A stretch of 64,000 bases of DNA from Fervidobacterium nodosum Rt17-B1 (GCF_000017545.1 NC_009718.1:186001-250000), one strand, 5' to 3'; positions 50,972 through 60,169 are shown, counted from the stretch's first letter. Numbers and translations: made by a program. Notes: a model not told the origin generated them from the letters alone.

Positions 50972-52039
50972 TTATAATATACTCATTAAAATTCTTTCCG
51001 AAGCTTTTCCGTCGCCAAACGGGTTTTCCCTATCTTCTGGTTTAAATTCGAGCGCTAATTTTAGGTTTTTATAAACATCTTCTTGTGTTGTACCTGCCAA
51101 GACTCCAAACCCACTTTCAATAACTTCTGGGCGTTCCGTTGTTTCTCTGCAAACAACAACAAATTTCTTAAATGTTGGAGCCTCTTCTTGTAACCCCCCA
51201 CTGTCACTTGCGACAAATAGACTATCTTTAATTAATGAGGTCATTTCAACATAGTTAACTGGTTCTATGAGATGAGCACCTTTGCAATTTTCCAGCTCGC
51301 TGTACACAATTTCTCTAACTTTTGGGTTTTTATGCACTGGAAACACGAACTCTATATTTTGCTCCTCTGAGAATTTCCTGATAGCTCTTAGGATATTTCT
51401 CATTCGCTGACCGATGTTTTCTCTTCGATGTAGAGTTACGACAAAATAATTCGTATGGTTGATTATTTTTTTACGTATAGACTCCAAATCAAATTTGTTC
51501 ATTACGTACATTTGAGCATCGATAACGGTATTGCCTGTTATGATTATTTTTTCTTCTGGAAAGTTTTCTTTTAAGAGTGTGTTTTTTGCATTTTTCGTGG
51601 GTGCGAAGAGTTTTTCTGAAACTTGGTCTATAACTCTTCTGTTCATTTCTTCAGGGAATGGATCGTACAGATTTCCACTTCTTAACCCGGCTTCTATATG
51701 TCCAACTTTTATACCTCTGTTGAACGCAGCTATAGCTGTTGCCATTGCTGTTGTTGTGTCTCCTTGAACAAATATCCAATCGTAGTGTTTTTCTTTTGAA
51801 AGTTTTTCGAATTCCATAACTACTTTGTAAGTTACATCGTTCAATGTTTGGTCTTTAGTCATGATGTTCATATCGTAATCAGAATCGATGGCAAAAATAT
51901 CTTTCATCATATCGACCATTTCTCTATGTTGACCTGTGCAGATAAAGTCGGTACTTATACCCATCTCTTTTGCTTTCAAATAAACAGGTGCAACCTTTAT
52001 AATTTCCGGTCTGGTGCCAAATATGATTCCTATGTGCAT
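50972..52039 (-). CDS. wecB: UDP-N-acetylglucosamine 2-epimerase (non-hydrolysing)
   Basis: Interconverts UDP-GlcNAc and UDP-ManNAc for surface polysaccharide. Family signatures: GIIFGTRPEIIKVAPV, CTGQHREMV, HIEAGLRSG, VTLHRRENIG and SDSGGLQEEAP. The start is ambiguous: ATG at 52039 and TTG at 52045 both flank the ideal distance from GGGAGG; I prefer the ATG. It converges on the glycosyltransferase gene, which suggests a shared role in the cell envelope. Confidence 0.93.
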   Translation of the reverse strand: MHIGIIFGTRPEIIKVAPVYLKAKEMGISTDFICTGQHREMVDMMKDIFAIDSDYDMNIMTKDQTLNDVTYKVVMEFEKLSKEKHYDWIFVQGDTTTAMATAIAAFNRGIKVGHIEAGLRSGNLYDPFPEEMNRRVIDQVSEKLFAPTKNAKNTLLKENFPEEKIIITGNTVIDAQMYVMNKFDLESIRKKIINHTNYFVVTLHRRENIGQRMRNILRAIRKFSEEQNIEFVFPVHKNPKVREIVYSELENCKGAHLIEPVNYVEMTSLIKDSLFVASDSGGLQEEAPTFKKFVVVCRETTERPEVIESGFGVLAGTTQEDVYKNLKLALEFKPEDRENPFGDGKASERILMSIL

Positions 52040-52216
52040 CTTCAAACGTCCTCCCAGTTTTTCAGTTTTTGTTTACGATTTTTGTGCTTTTTAAATTATA
52101 GCATGAATTTTGCTTTTCTTAAATAGCTAATATTAATGTTGATTTTTGTTGTTTAGTGTGTTACCATATAATTGATAATTATCCGTGGTAAAAAACAAAG
52201 CAAGGAGGGAAATTTT

Positions 52217-53581
52217 ATGTTCGATGCAGTGATTATAGGTGGTGGACCGGGAGGGTACGTTTGTGCGATAAAACTTGCACACTTGGGTAAAAATGTTGCA
52301 CTTGTTGAGAAAGAGAATCTTGGTGGTACTTGTACTAATTGGGGTTGTATTCCAACAAAGGCGTTGCTTACAGCTACACATTTAATAGATGAAATAAGAG
52401 AAAAAGCAGATAAATACGGAGTTAAAGCGACTTTTGAAGGATACGATATTTCCAAAGTAATGGCACACGCACAGAAGAGTGTAACGTTGTCGAGAAAAGG
52501 TATAGAGTTTCTCATGAAAAAGAATAATGTAACATTAATAAAGGGTACTGCAGAGGTTGTAAATAAAAATCAGGTGAAGATAAAAGAATCAGGTGAGATA
52601 TTTGAAGGGAAAAATCTTGTTCTTGCTCACGGTTCCGTTCCTGTCGTATTTCCACCGTTTGATAGCATCGAGGGTATATGGACAAGCAATGATGTTTTTA
52701 AGTTACAGAGTGTGCCACAGAGTTTGCTTATAATTGGTGGGGGAGTAATTGGTGTTGAATTTGCAACTTTTTTCAGTTCGCTTGGAACAAAAGTAAGAAT
52801 TGTGGAATTAGCTGAACACATATTACCAACCGAAGATTCAGATGTTGCCGAAGAAGTTAAAAAAGCGATGATAAGAAAAGGCGTAGAAATCCAAGAAAAA
52901 AGTAAAGTTACAAATATTGAAAAACTCGAAAAATCTTACAGAGTTACGATAAAAGATAACAACGAGAAAGAAAATGTTGTGGAAGTTGAACGTATACTCT
53001 TAGCTGTTGGGCGAAGGCCAAATATACCGGAAGATGTAAGAGCATTAGATGTAGAAATTGAAAGGGGAATAAAGACAAATAGAAAGATGCAAACTAACAT
53101 AGAAGGTGTTTACGCTATCGGTGATATAAGAGGTCATATTATGTTAGCACATGTGGCATCTTATGAAGGAATAACTGCCGCGTTGAATATAGCTGGAATA
53201 GAAGCAGAAATGGATTATTCAGCGGTTCCATCAATCATATTCTCAAATCCAGAGGTTGCATCCGTTGGTTTAAGGGAAAAAGATATCGACCATGAAAAAG
53301 TAAAGATTTCGAAGTTCCCACTATCAGCAAATGGAAGAGCAAGAACGATGCTTGAAAACATAGGCTTTGCAAAGGTTATAGCCGATAAAGAAACAGGTAC
53401 AGTTCTTGGAATGTCTATTGTCTCACCAGTTGCAACTGAGCTTATCATGGAAGGTGTTGTAGCAGTTAAGAATAAACTCACGGCTCATCAACTTGAAGAA
53501 TCAATACATCCACATCCAACGTTGAGTGAGACTTTACTTGGTGCACTCGAAGGAATAACAGATAAGCCATTACATTTATAA
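52217..53581 (+). CDS. lpdA: Dihydrolipoamide dehydrogenase
   Basis: FAD and NAD dependent disulfide oxidoreductase (454 residues) that reoxidises lipoyl groups. FAD site VIIGGGPGGYVCA, redox disulfide GGTCTNWGCIPTK, NAD site IIGGGVIGVEFA, and C-terminal catalytic EESIHPHPTLSE. No 2-oxoacid dehydrogenase or glycine cleavage gene is adjacent, so the partner lies elsewhere. ATG at 52217 after AAGGAGGG. Confidence 0.92.
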   Translation: MFDAVIIGGGPGGYVCAIKLAHLGKNVALVEKENLGGTCTNWGCIPTKALLTATHLIDEIREKADKYGVKATFEGYDISKVMAHAQKSVTLSRKGIEFLMKKNNVTLIKGTAEVVNKNQVKIKESGEIFEGKNLVLAHGSVPVVFPPFDSIEGIWTSNDVFKLQSVPQSLLIIGGGVIGVEFATFFSSLGTKVRIVELAEHILPTEDSDVAEEVKKAMIRKGVEIQEKSKVTNIEKLEKSYRVTIKDNNEKENVVEVERILLAVGRRPNIPEDVRALDVEIERGIKTNRKMQTNIEGVYAIGDIRGHIMLAHVASYEGITAALNIAGIEAEMDYSAVPSIIFSNPEVASVGLREKDIDHEKVKISKFPLSANGRARTMLENIGFAKVIADKETGTVLGMSIVSPVATELIMEGVVAVKNKLTAHQLEESIHPHPTLSETLLGALEGITDKPLHL

Positions 53582-53586
53582 AGATT

Positions 53587-54036
53587 TCAGTGTAATTTGA
53601 ACAATCTCTCAAAGAATCTGAAAATCTTAGTAGTTATGAATTCTTTACTTGTATCTAATGGTTCAACTTTTATAGTGTAAGCACCTATCAATTTACCAAA
53701 GAGTATGTCTGTGAATATTTGATCACCGATAACTACTATCTCATCCTTATTTTTAAAATGTTTTTTCAATCTCATCATTACTTTGAATGGCAAGGGTTTA
53801 AGAGCGCGCCAGATAATCTTTACGTTGTTGATTTCTAATTTTCTTTTTTTCCCATTTGAGACAATAAAAACAGAGGCATCGTTAGAGAGGAGATATTTGA
53901 ATATCTCCTCTATTTCTTTTGGCACGATGTTAGATTTCCATACATTGATTGTGTTATCAAAATCAAAAAGAAAAACTCTCTTTCCTTCAGAGAGTAATTT
54001 TTTGAAATCTATATCTTTAACACTTTTTACTTTCAA
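53587..54036 (-). CDS. YqeG-type HAD phosphatase
   Basis: A 149-residue HAD hydrolase of subfamily IIIA. Motif I FLFDFDNTI, motif II VSNG and motif III IVVIGDQIFTDI are present. Related proteins dephosphorylate phosphatidylglycerophosphate in some organisms; in most the substrate is unknown. It follows the sigma factor gene after 14 bases. Confidence 0.82.
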   Translation of the reverse strand: MKVKSVKDIDFKKLLSEGKRVFLFDFDNTINVWKSNIVPKEIEEIFKYLLSNDASVFIVSNGKKRKLEINNVKIIWRALKPLPFKVMMRLKKHFKNKDEIVVIGDQIFTDILFGKLIGAYTIKVEPLDTSKEFITTKIFRFFERLFKLH

Positions 54037-54050
54037 ATCAGGCTTCAGAA

Positions 54051-54674
54051 TTATCCCTCCAAGAACGGTAAGATAGATGCACTCAATTTACTTCGGACGA
54101 TTTTTTTAACTTTCTGTACCGTATTATCGACTTTTTTGAAATTTACACCAACCATTTCTTCAATTTCTTTGTAACTGTATCCGTCAAGCCAGAGCTCGAA
54201 TATCTGCGTTTCTTCTTCGTTTAGCTTTTCCAATATTTCTTCATGGACGATACTTAAAATGGTCTTTTTCACGACGTTAGTACTTGTGTTTTCATCGGCC
54301 ACAAAATAATCTATTTGCTCGTCATCAACATCGTCAAAAACCGAATCCATACTTGTTGAATCTGAAAGCATCTTGTTTTTCTTTCTGTTTTGGTAAGTAA
54401 TAAATGTTTTTATTTCAGATTCTATACTCCTCCAAGCGAATGTTGAAAACGAACTTTTATTCTCTTCAAAATAATATATCGCTTTTATAAGCCCGATAAG
54501 TCCATTTTGAACGATATCATCAAATTCAGCCCATGGTGCATAAAATTGTGAGGCGATTCTCACAACCATTGGGTAATACTTTTCAATTATCAAATCAACA
54601 GCGTCATTCAATCCACTTTGGGCAAGTTCAACAAGTTTTTCTATTGGTTTATTTCTAAGAGCGTATTTAATCAT
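54051..54674 (-). CDS. sigH: RNA polymerase sigma factor, SigH-like
   Basis: A 207-residue sigma-70-type factor without region 1 or a full region 3. Region 2: AEFDDIVQNGLIGLIKAIYYFEE split around the core-binding helix, then SSFSTFAWRSIESEI; region 4: LNEEETQIFELWLDGYSYKEI. Between them is an acidic, Ser/Asp-rich linker. Its layout resembles SigH of Bacillus and of Thermotoga. The regulon cannot be read from this window. Confidence 0.86.
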   Translation of the reverse strand: MIKYALRNKPIEKLVELAQSGLNDAVDLIIEKYYPMVVRIASQFYAPWAEFDDIVQNGLIGLIKAIYYFEENKSSFSTFAWRSIESEIKTFITYQNRKKNKMLSDSTSMDSVFDDVDDEQIDYFVADENTSTNVVKKTILSIVHEEILEKLNEEETQIFELWLDGYSYKEIEEMVGVNFKKVDNTVQKVKKIVRSKLSASILPFLEG

Positions 54675-54701
54675 ATTTTAATGCTCTATATCTCCTTCAT
54701 T

Positions 54702-55541
54702 TTATTTTATAAGCATTTCTGCAATTACCCCAATATCTTTTGCTATTATATGAGGTTTGATAGGTCCTTTTTCAGCTTGTTCTAATGTAGCCTCTCCTGT
54801 CAAAACAAGTGCTGTCCATGTTCCAGATTGGATACCTGCCAGTATGTCTGTATAAAGTCTATCACCAATCATACAAGTCTCAGTTGGGCTTATGTTGTAG
54901 CGTCTCATTACCATTTCCAAAAGTTTAGGTTCTGGTTTTCCAAATACTATGTTAGGGTAAACTCCAGCAGCTTTTCTGATAACTGATGCAATAGCGCCTG
55001 CATCAGGAAGTGGTCCTTCGTCGGATGGACAGTTCAAATCTGGATTTGTTACGACAAAAAGCGCACCATTAGCAACAAATTGCGTTGCTTTTTTGATTTT
55101 TTCATATGTTAATGTCTTGTCAAATGTCACGACAACAATTTCTGGGTTTTCTTCTACAACATTTAATCCTACTCTTTTGAATTCTTCTTTTATCTCGTCT
55201 GTTCCAACGATGTAAACCTTAGCAGGACCGAATTCTTCAAATAAATACTCAGCGGTTGCTACACCAGCTGTTATGAAATGCTCTTTCGAAAGGTTAAATC
55301 CAATGTTCTTAAACTCTTCAACATAGCTATCTATAGTTCTGTTGGAATTGTTGGTTAAAAATACAAACTTTTTACCAAGTTGTTCAACTATATCAACAAA
55401 TTTACGTGAACCTTCAAATGGTTTCCCACTTAAATAGAATGTACCATCGATATCTAAAATAAATAAATTACATTGTTTAATACGTTCGACAACACCGTTT
55501 CTTAGCTCGATAACGCCGTCTATTTTTTCCATGCTCTTCAA
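54702..55541 (-). CDS. NagD-like HAD phosphatase (p-nitrophenylphosphatase type)
   Basis: A 279-residue HAD-IIA phosphatase: FILDIDGTFYLSGKPF (motif I), VFLTNNSNR (motif II), FGKPEPK (motif III lysine) and MIGDRLYTDI (motif IV). Thermotoga has a structurally known homologue of broad phosphatase activity. TTG start at 55541, 6 bases after GGTGGTGA. Confidence 0.88.
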   Translation of the reverse strand: MKSMEKIDGVIELRNGVVERIKQCNLFILDIDGTFYLSGKPFEGSRKFVDIVEQLGKKFVFLTNNSNRTIDSYVEEFKNIGFNLSKEHFITAGVATAEYLFEEFGPAKVYIVGTDEIKEEFKRVGLNVVEENPEIVVVTFDKTLTYEKIKKATQFVANGALFVVTNPDLNCPSDEGPLPDAGAIASVIRKAAGVYPNIVFGKPEPKLLEMVMRRYNISPTETCMIGDRLYTDILAGIQSGTWTALVLTGEATLEQAEKGPIKPHIIAKDIGVIAEMLIK

Positions 55542-55610
55542 GATTTATCACCACCACTATTTTATTTGTTCTTCTTTTTCATTATATCATAAAATAATTT
55601 TTTGTTTGGT

Positions 55611-55619
55611 GGTATAATT
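55611..55619 (+). promoter_or_regulatory. Extended -10 promoter upstream of the insertion sequence
   Basis: TGGTATAAT pointing into the IS element, about 55 bases before its apparent left border. It could have driven the exported protein gene at 57346 before the element arrived (inference). Confidence 0.45.
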
Positions 55620-55674
55620 CTATTGTGTTATAAAATTCAAGCATTCCTGTAAGGAAAAATAGATTTTGAAAAAA

Positions 55675-55731
55675 GTATCGCCTCCTGATAATATATAATT
55701 ACCCCATCACACTAAAATCAGGAGGCGATAC
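55675..55731 (+). promoter_or_regulatory. Fold-back inverted repeat around the transposase promoter
   Basis: GTATCGCCTCCTGA (55675-55688) and its perfect complement (55718-55731) flank a TATAAT (55694-55699). The right arm contains the transposase ribosome binding site AGGAGG and ends one base before the ATG. A transcript entering from outside would fold and hide the ribosome binding site; one starting near 55706 would not include the left arm. Confidence 0.75.
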
Positions 55732-55732
55732 C

Positions 55733-56992
55733 ATGGAACAAAAGTATGTTAATCCAAAAGTTTCAAGAATTTCTCAAGACACTCTAATTGTCGGTATTGA
55801 TGTTGCTAAAAGAAATCATTGGGTTAGGATGACTGATTATCGTGGAATTGATTTGATTAGCCCTTTCAAGATTAATAATACCATAGATGGTATTAAAATG
55901 TTAGAGGAAAAAATAAGAATTATTAAGCAAAAGGAAGGGTTAAACAACGTAATCTTAGGCATGGAACCATCAGGGCATTATTGGAAGGTTTTAGCTTGGC
56001 AAATGAAATCTAACGAGCAAGTAAATTATCTTGTTGGAGTAAATCCATATCATGTGAAGAAAAGCAAAGAATTTGATGATAACTCACCTAGTAAAAATGA
56101 CAAGAAAGATGCAGGATTAATAGCCAAATTAATCAAAGATGGAAGATATTTCGATATGCATTTATCAAATGATGTGTATAGTGAGTTAAAAGTATTAACC
56201 ACGACAAGGGAACAATTAGTAAGTAAGAGAAAAAATTCAAAAAATATTGTAATAGCTATAATAGACGAATACTTTCCTGAGTATGAGAAGATATACAAAA
56301 ACATATTTTCGGAAGGTTCGATGAAATTATTAAAGACCTATCCATTTCCGGAAGAGATATTAAGAGTTGGAGTAGAAGAAATAGAAAGTGTATTGAAAGA
56401 ATCGACAAAGGGGAAAGACTGGAAAAGTAGGGCGCGGAAGATATACGAAGCAGCGAGAGAATCGGTAGGAGTAAGAGCAGGGCAAAAAAGTGCGAAAATG
56501 AAATTAAGGATGCTATTGGAAGAAATAGAGCTATTAACAAGACAAATTCAAGAGCTAGAAGAAGAGATGAAAAAAATGATAGAAGAAACAGAAGAAGGGG
56601 AATATATAGAAAGTGTGCCAGGGATAGGAACGGTAATGACAGCCACGATATTAGGAGAGACAGGAGGGTTAAGCAGGTTTAAAAGCTGGAAACAAATAAG
56701 GAAATTAGCTGGATTGAACCTGTACGAAGAAAGTTCTGGAGAACACAAAGGAAAAACGCGGATAACAAAAAGAGGGCGGCCGTTACTGAGGAAAATAATA
56801 TACTTGATGGCAAAAACGGTGATAAGACATAACCGTGAAATAATGGAAAAATATTTAAAACTGAGGAAAAGAGAAAAAAATCCATTAAAAGAGACACAAG
56901 CATTGATAGCAATAGGATTGAAAATGATAAGGATAATATTCAAGTTAGTGAAAAGCAAGACAAGATATGAACCGGAGAGAGTATATGTATAG
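55733..56992 (+). CDS. IS110-family transposase (DEDD recombinase)
   Basis: A full-length 419-residue transposase. The N-terminal RuvC-like DEDD domain has Asp23 (VGIDVAK), Glu78 (GMEPSGHYW), Asp123 and Asp126 (KNDKKDAGLI). A coiled-coil-like, Glu/Lys-rich segment spans about 255-290. The C-terminal Tnp domain has SVPGIGTVMTATIL and a serine in SSGEHKG (near 335) that is the expected nucleophile. No frameshift is seen, so the element may be active. IS110 enzymes are guided by an RNA encoded in the element's own non-coding end. Confidence 0.94.
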   Translation: MEQKYVNPKVSRISQDTLIVGIDVAKRNHWVRMTDYRGIDLISPFKINNTIDGIKMLEEKIRIIKQKEGLNNVILGMEPSGHYWKVLAWQMKSNEQVNYLVGVNPYHVKKSKEFDDNSPSKNDKKDAGLIAKLIKDGRYFDMHLSNDVYSELKVLTTTREQLVSKRKNSKNIVIAIIDEYFPEYEKIYKNIFSEGSMKLLKTYPFPEEILRVGVEEIESVLKESTKGKDWKSRARKIYEAARESVGVRAGQKSAKMKLRMLLEEIELLTRQIQELEEEMKKMIEETEEGEYIESVPGIGTVMTATILGETGGLSRFKSWKQIRKLAGLNLYEESSGEHKGKTRITKRGRPLLRKIIYLMAKTVIRHNREIMEKYLKLRKREKNPLKETQALIAIGLKMIRIIFKLVKSKTRYEPERVYV

Positions 56993-57165
56993 GTGAGAAA
57001 GCCGGTCACCTCCATTAGGAAAGTAACCAGGATACGAGAATAAGCAAACTCACCATACCTCAAATAGGACGAAGGAATGTGAGAGTGTGGAACAAACCAG
57101 GTGGGCATAAGAGGGTTAGTTTGAGGGAAAATGGTGGGGAAGTAGTTAAAAAAAATAATCTAAGA
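56991..57165 (+). ncRNA. Candidate guide (bridge/seek) RNA region of the IS element
   Basis: A purine-rich, comparatively GC-rich stretch directly after the transposase stop, with no supported gene. It can pair locally: AGGTGA (56991-56996) with TCACCT (57006-57011), and CCTCAAA (57059-57065) with TTTGAGG (57120-57126). It differs sharply from the AT-rich 57180-57300 that follows. In IS1111-type elements the guide RNA lies downstream of the transposase. Exact limits cannot be set from one copy. Confidence 0.45.
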
Positions 57166-57345
57166 AGGAATAAAGCGACATAAAAATAATGAATTAATTC
57201 ATTAAAGATAAAAAATTAAAATTATTAAGATTTTAGATAAACTCTTTTGGAAAAGAAAGGGAAGTAAGAATTTTTTGAAAAAATAAGAAAAAACGTATTT
57301 CAGGAGGCTAATCAAAAATATTTCTTTGAAGAGGAGGTGAATATT

Positions 57346-58137
57346 ATGAGAAGAAAGCCTATTTTAGTTATTTTTGCAACAGCGTTTGTAATATTAACAT
57401 CTTTGGTATTTGCTGATAGTAAATCTTCTGACTTTGTGTTAAGTATAATTCCACAACACAAGGAAGGTTTCTTCGTCGAGTTCACATCGGTTGGTGTTTC
57501 CTTTGGAAATTCGGAAGTCTCAACTCAACCACTATTTGATGTTCTTGGAATTTTTAATCTTCGCTATAGATACTATGTATCGCCGTTATTTGTTTCTTCA
57601 ATAGAAACTTATTTTTTCGACCCACTTTTCATTTCAAAAACTTATATGGGAGAACCATATGACGAATCATCACAGGTTTATATTTTATTCAACCGAAGCT
57701 ACATACATGGGAATATGATTGTAAGACCTGTGATAATTAAACCGTACGCAGAATTGCTGACGATACTCGTTGGAAATTATAATTTTTCAGAGTATGCAGG
57801 TTCAACGATATCAAGAGGATTTTTAAGTATGGGGACATTGTTGTCTAAAAATATTGAATTATTTGGTACACTTGAGTCAGGGATGGCACTTACGATTTGG
57901 ACAAGTTCAACCGTAAGCCAAGAAGAATGGAATACATTTTTAGATGAGTTAAGGCAAAAAACGCTCTACATAACCTTTAGAACGGGATTGGATTGGTATT
58001 ATGATAATTATTCCGGATTAGAAATTGGTTATAGAGTAATATTATACGGTAATGATAGTCCATTAAAGCTCGTTCAAGGTTTCACAATAACGGATTGGAT
58101 ATACAACATAGTGAGTTCTATAAATGCTTCTTCTTAA
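57346..58137 (+). CDS. Exported protein of unknown function
   Basis: A 263-residue protein with a clear signal peptide (RRKPILVIFATAFVILTSLVFADS). The mature part is rich in alternating aromatic and polar residues (FNLRYRYYVSPLFVSS, TFRTGLDWYYDNYSGLEIGY) and ends without membrane helices, which suggests a small beta-barrel or another outer-envelope (toga) protein. I do not recognise a family. Start ATG at 57346 after GAGGAGGTGA. The preceding gap (56993-57345) is the 3' flank of the IS. Confidence 0.7.
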   Translation: MRRKPILVIFATAFVILTSLVFADSKSSDFVLSIIPQHKEGFFVEFTSVGVSFGNSEVSTQPLFDVLGIFNLRYRYYVSPLFVSSIETYFFDPLFISKTYMGEPYDESSQVYILFNRSYIHGNMIVRPVIIKPYAELLTILVGNYNFSEYAGSTISRGFLSMGTLLSKNIELFGTLESGMALTIWTSSTVSQEEWNTFLDELRQKTLYITFRTGLDWYYDNYSGLEIGYRVILYGNDSPLKLVQGFTITDWIYNIVSSINASS

Positions 58138-58317
58138 CAAAAAGTAAATATACCATTTATTACTACAGATTATTATTTGAGCTTTTCTGTAAAATTCTAA
58201 ATTTTTATATTCAATTAGGAATTTTTCTACAATCGTTAAAATAGTTTATTTTGCTTAAAACCGTTGAATATAACTGATATTTCTACGAATATTTCTAAAT
58301 TTTGACCACTTTTGTGC

Positions 58318-58346
58318 TTGTGAATTTTTTACTTTTATGGTAGAAT
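58318..58346 (+). promoter_or_regulatory. Promoter of the second hydrogenase gene, with a Rex-like half site
   Basis: TTGTGA (58318-58323) and TAGAAT (58341-58346) with a 17-base spacer and TGG before the -10. The -35 coincides with the Rex half-site TTGTGAA; the second half (TTACTTT) matches poorly. The rest of the 256-base gap 58138-58393 is AT-rich without a gene. Confidence 0.5.
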
Positions 58347-58393
58347 TTTTTTAGACGTACTATGTGTTATTATACTATGGAGGTGGGTGGCCG

Positions 58394-60154
58394 ATGGTAA
58401 CAGTTTATATCAACGACAAGCCTTATGAAGTTTCAGAAAACAAAACAGTATTAGAAGTTGCACAAGAGCTTGGATACTACATTCCAACACTTTGTCATCA
58501 TCCAGAACTTGAGCCAATTGGTGCTTGTAGAATCTGTGTTGTTGAAGTTGAGGGAGCAAGAACACTCCAACCAGCGTGTACAACGAAAGTGTCAGATGGA
58601 ATGAAAATAAGGACAAACACAGAAAGAGTAGAAAGTGCAGTCAAATTTAATCTTTCATTGATTATGGCAAATCATCCACACGAATGTATGTACTGTGAGG
58701 CGGATGGTAGATGTGAACTCCAGAAGCTTGTCCATATGTACGATATCAAACCTATATTTGGTGTTAATGTTGATATGGATAAAGAAATTGATATCAGTAG
58801 TCCATCTATAAACAGAGAGCTTTCAAAATGTATTAAGTGTCAAAGATGTGTGAGAGTTTGTAGTGAAATACAAGGAATGAACATTTATTCAATGGTAGAC
58901 AGAGGTTATGAATCTCTTCCAGAGACAGAGTTTGGTATACCAGTATATGAGACAAATTGTATAAGCTGTGGACAATGTGCCTACTTATGTCCTGTTGGAG
59001 CTATCTACGAAGCTCCAGATTGGAAGAAAGTGCTTAATTTACTTAACAAGAAAGAACCAGGAAAAGTTTACGTTGCTCAAACAGCCCCATCTGTCCGTGT
59101 TGCGATAGGTGAAGAATTTGGGGTGGAGCCAGGTACAGTTAGTACGGGAAAGATGGTTGCTGCTCTTAGAAGACTTGGATTTGATTATGTTTTCGATACA
59201 AACTTTGCTGCAGACTTGACAATTATGGAGGAAGGTTACGAACTAATCCACAGATTGCAAAACGGTGGAAAGTTCCCAATGTTCACTTCGTGTTGTCCAG
59301 GTTGGGTTAATGAGATGGAAAAAGAATGGCCAGAATTAAGAGAAAATCTTTCTACAGCAAAATCTCCACAACAGATGATGAGTAGCGTTGTTAAGACATA
59401 TTTTGCACAAAAGATAGGTGTAAAACCAGAAGATATAGTTATGGTTTCCGTTATGCCTTGTACGGCAAAGAAAGATGAAATTACAAGACCACAACAGCTT
59501 GTTGACGGTATAAAAGTGACGGATTACGTTATTACGACAAGAGAACTTGGCAAGCTTATAAAACTCAAAGGAATTCCATTTGTAAACTTACCAGAAGAAC
59601 AATACGATAGTCCACTTGGTACATCCACAGGTGCCGGAGCATTGTTTGGTGTTACCGGTGGTGTTATGGAGGCAGCACTTAGAACCGCATATGAAGTTAT
59701 CACAGGTGAAAAATTACCAAAACTCGTATTTGATTCTGTGAGGGGACTTGATGGCGTAAGAGAAGCTGAAATTGATATTAAAGGTAAGAAATTAAGAGTA
59801 GCCATTGCGCACGGTATGGCAAATGTAAAGAGATTACTTGCTGAAATGAAAGAAGGAAAGAGATACTACGACTTTGTCGAGATAATGGCGTGTTACGGTG
59901 GATGTATAGGTGGAGGCGGACAGCCAAAGAACCTCGACCCAGATATACTTAAGAAAAGAGCAGCTGCTATTTATTCTATCGATGAGCTTAGCGTACTTAG
60001 AAGGTCGCATGAGAACCCAGATATAATAAAACTTTACGAAGAGTTCCTCGAAAAACCAAACAGCCACAAGGCTCACCACTTATTGCATACTCATTACACC
60101 GATAGGTCAAGAGCCGTGAGAAAAGCGCAAAAGCAACAAGAAAAAGTAAACTAA
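58394..60154 (+). CDS. Second [FeFe]-hydrogenase (single-gene, NADH-type N-terminus)
   Basis: A 586-residue hydrogenase. It has an N-terminal [2Fe-2S] domain (CHHPELEPIGACRICV, CTTKVS), His/Cys cluster and ferredoxin region (CIKCQRCVRVC, CISCGQCAYLCP) and complete H-cluster motifs TSCCPGW, MPCTAKK and [14 protein letters not shown]. Unlike HydA of the operon it lacks the C-terminal thioredoxin-like domain, and no HydB/HydC partners lie beside it. Start ATG at 58394 after GGAGGTG. It sits upstream of hydG/hydE on the same strand. Confidence 0.93.
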   Translation: MVTVYINDKPYEVSENKTVLEVAQELGYYIPTLCHHPELEPIGACRICVVEVEGARTLQPACTTKVSDGMKIRTNTERVESAVKFNLSLIMANHPHECMYCEADGRCELQKLVHMYDIKPIFGVNVDMDKEIDISSPSINRELSKCIKCQRCVRVCSEIQGMNIYSMVDRGYESLPETEFGIPVYETNCISCGQCAYLCPVGAIYEAPDWKKVLNLLNKKEPGKVYVAQTAPSVRVAIGEEFGVEPGTVSTGKMVAALRRLGFDYVFDTNFAADLTIMEEGYELIHRLQNGGKFPMFTSCCPGWVNEMEKEWPELRENLSTAKSPQQMMSSVVKTYFAQKIGVKPEDIVMVSVMPCTAKKDEITRPQQLVDGIKVTDYVITTRELGKLIKLKGIPFVNLPEEQYDSPLGTSTGAGALFGVTGGVMEAALRTAYEVITGEKLPKLVFDSVRGLDGVREAEIDIKGKKLRVAIAHGMANVKRLLAEMKEGKRYYDFVEIMACYGGCIGGGGQPKNLDPDILKKRAAAIYSIDELSVLRRSHENPDIIKLYEEFLEKPNSHKAHHLLHTHYTDRSRAVRKAQKQQEKVN

Positions 60155-60169
60155 TAAAATGGTAAATCA

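Larger units (their letters stand above)
55675..57308 (+). mobile_element. IS110-family insertion sequence (borders approximate)
   Basis: One intact transposase with non-coding flanks on both sides. IS110-type elements have no classical terminal repeats; an 8-base inverted match GCCTCCTG (55680-55687) / CAGGAGGC (57301-57308) lies near the likely ends, but it is ribosome-binding-site-like and may be chance. The longer 3' flank resembles the layout of the IS1111 subgroup. It separates the NagD-like gene from the exported protein and hydrogenase genes. Confidence 0.6.

Noticed and set aside
56548-57108. 186-residue frame on the minus strand of the IS element
   Set aside because: A shadow of the purine-rich transposase gene: hydrophobic low-complexity protein, no ribosome binding site, no family resemblance.
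55680-57308. GCCTCCTG / CAGGAGGC as true terminal inverted repeats of the IS
   Set aside because: Only eight bases and centred on a ribosome-binding-site-like sequence; IS110 elements usually lack terminal repeats. Kept only as an approximate border hint.
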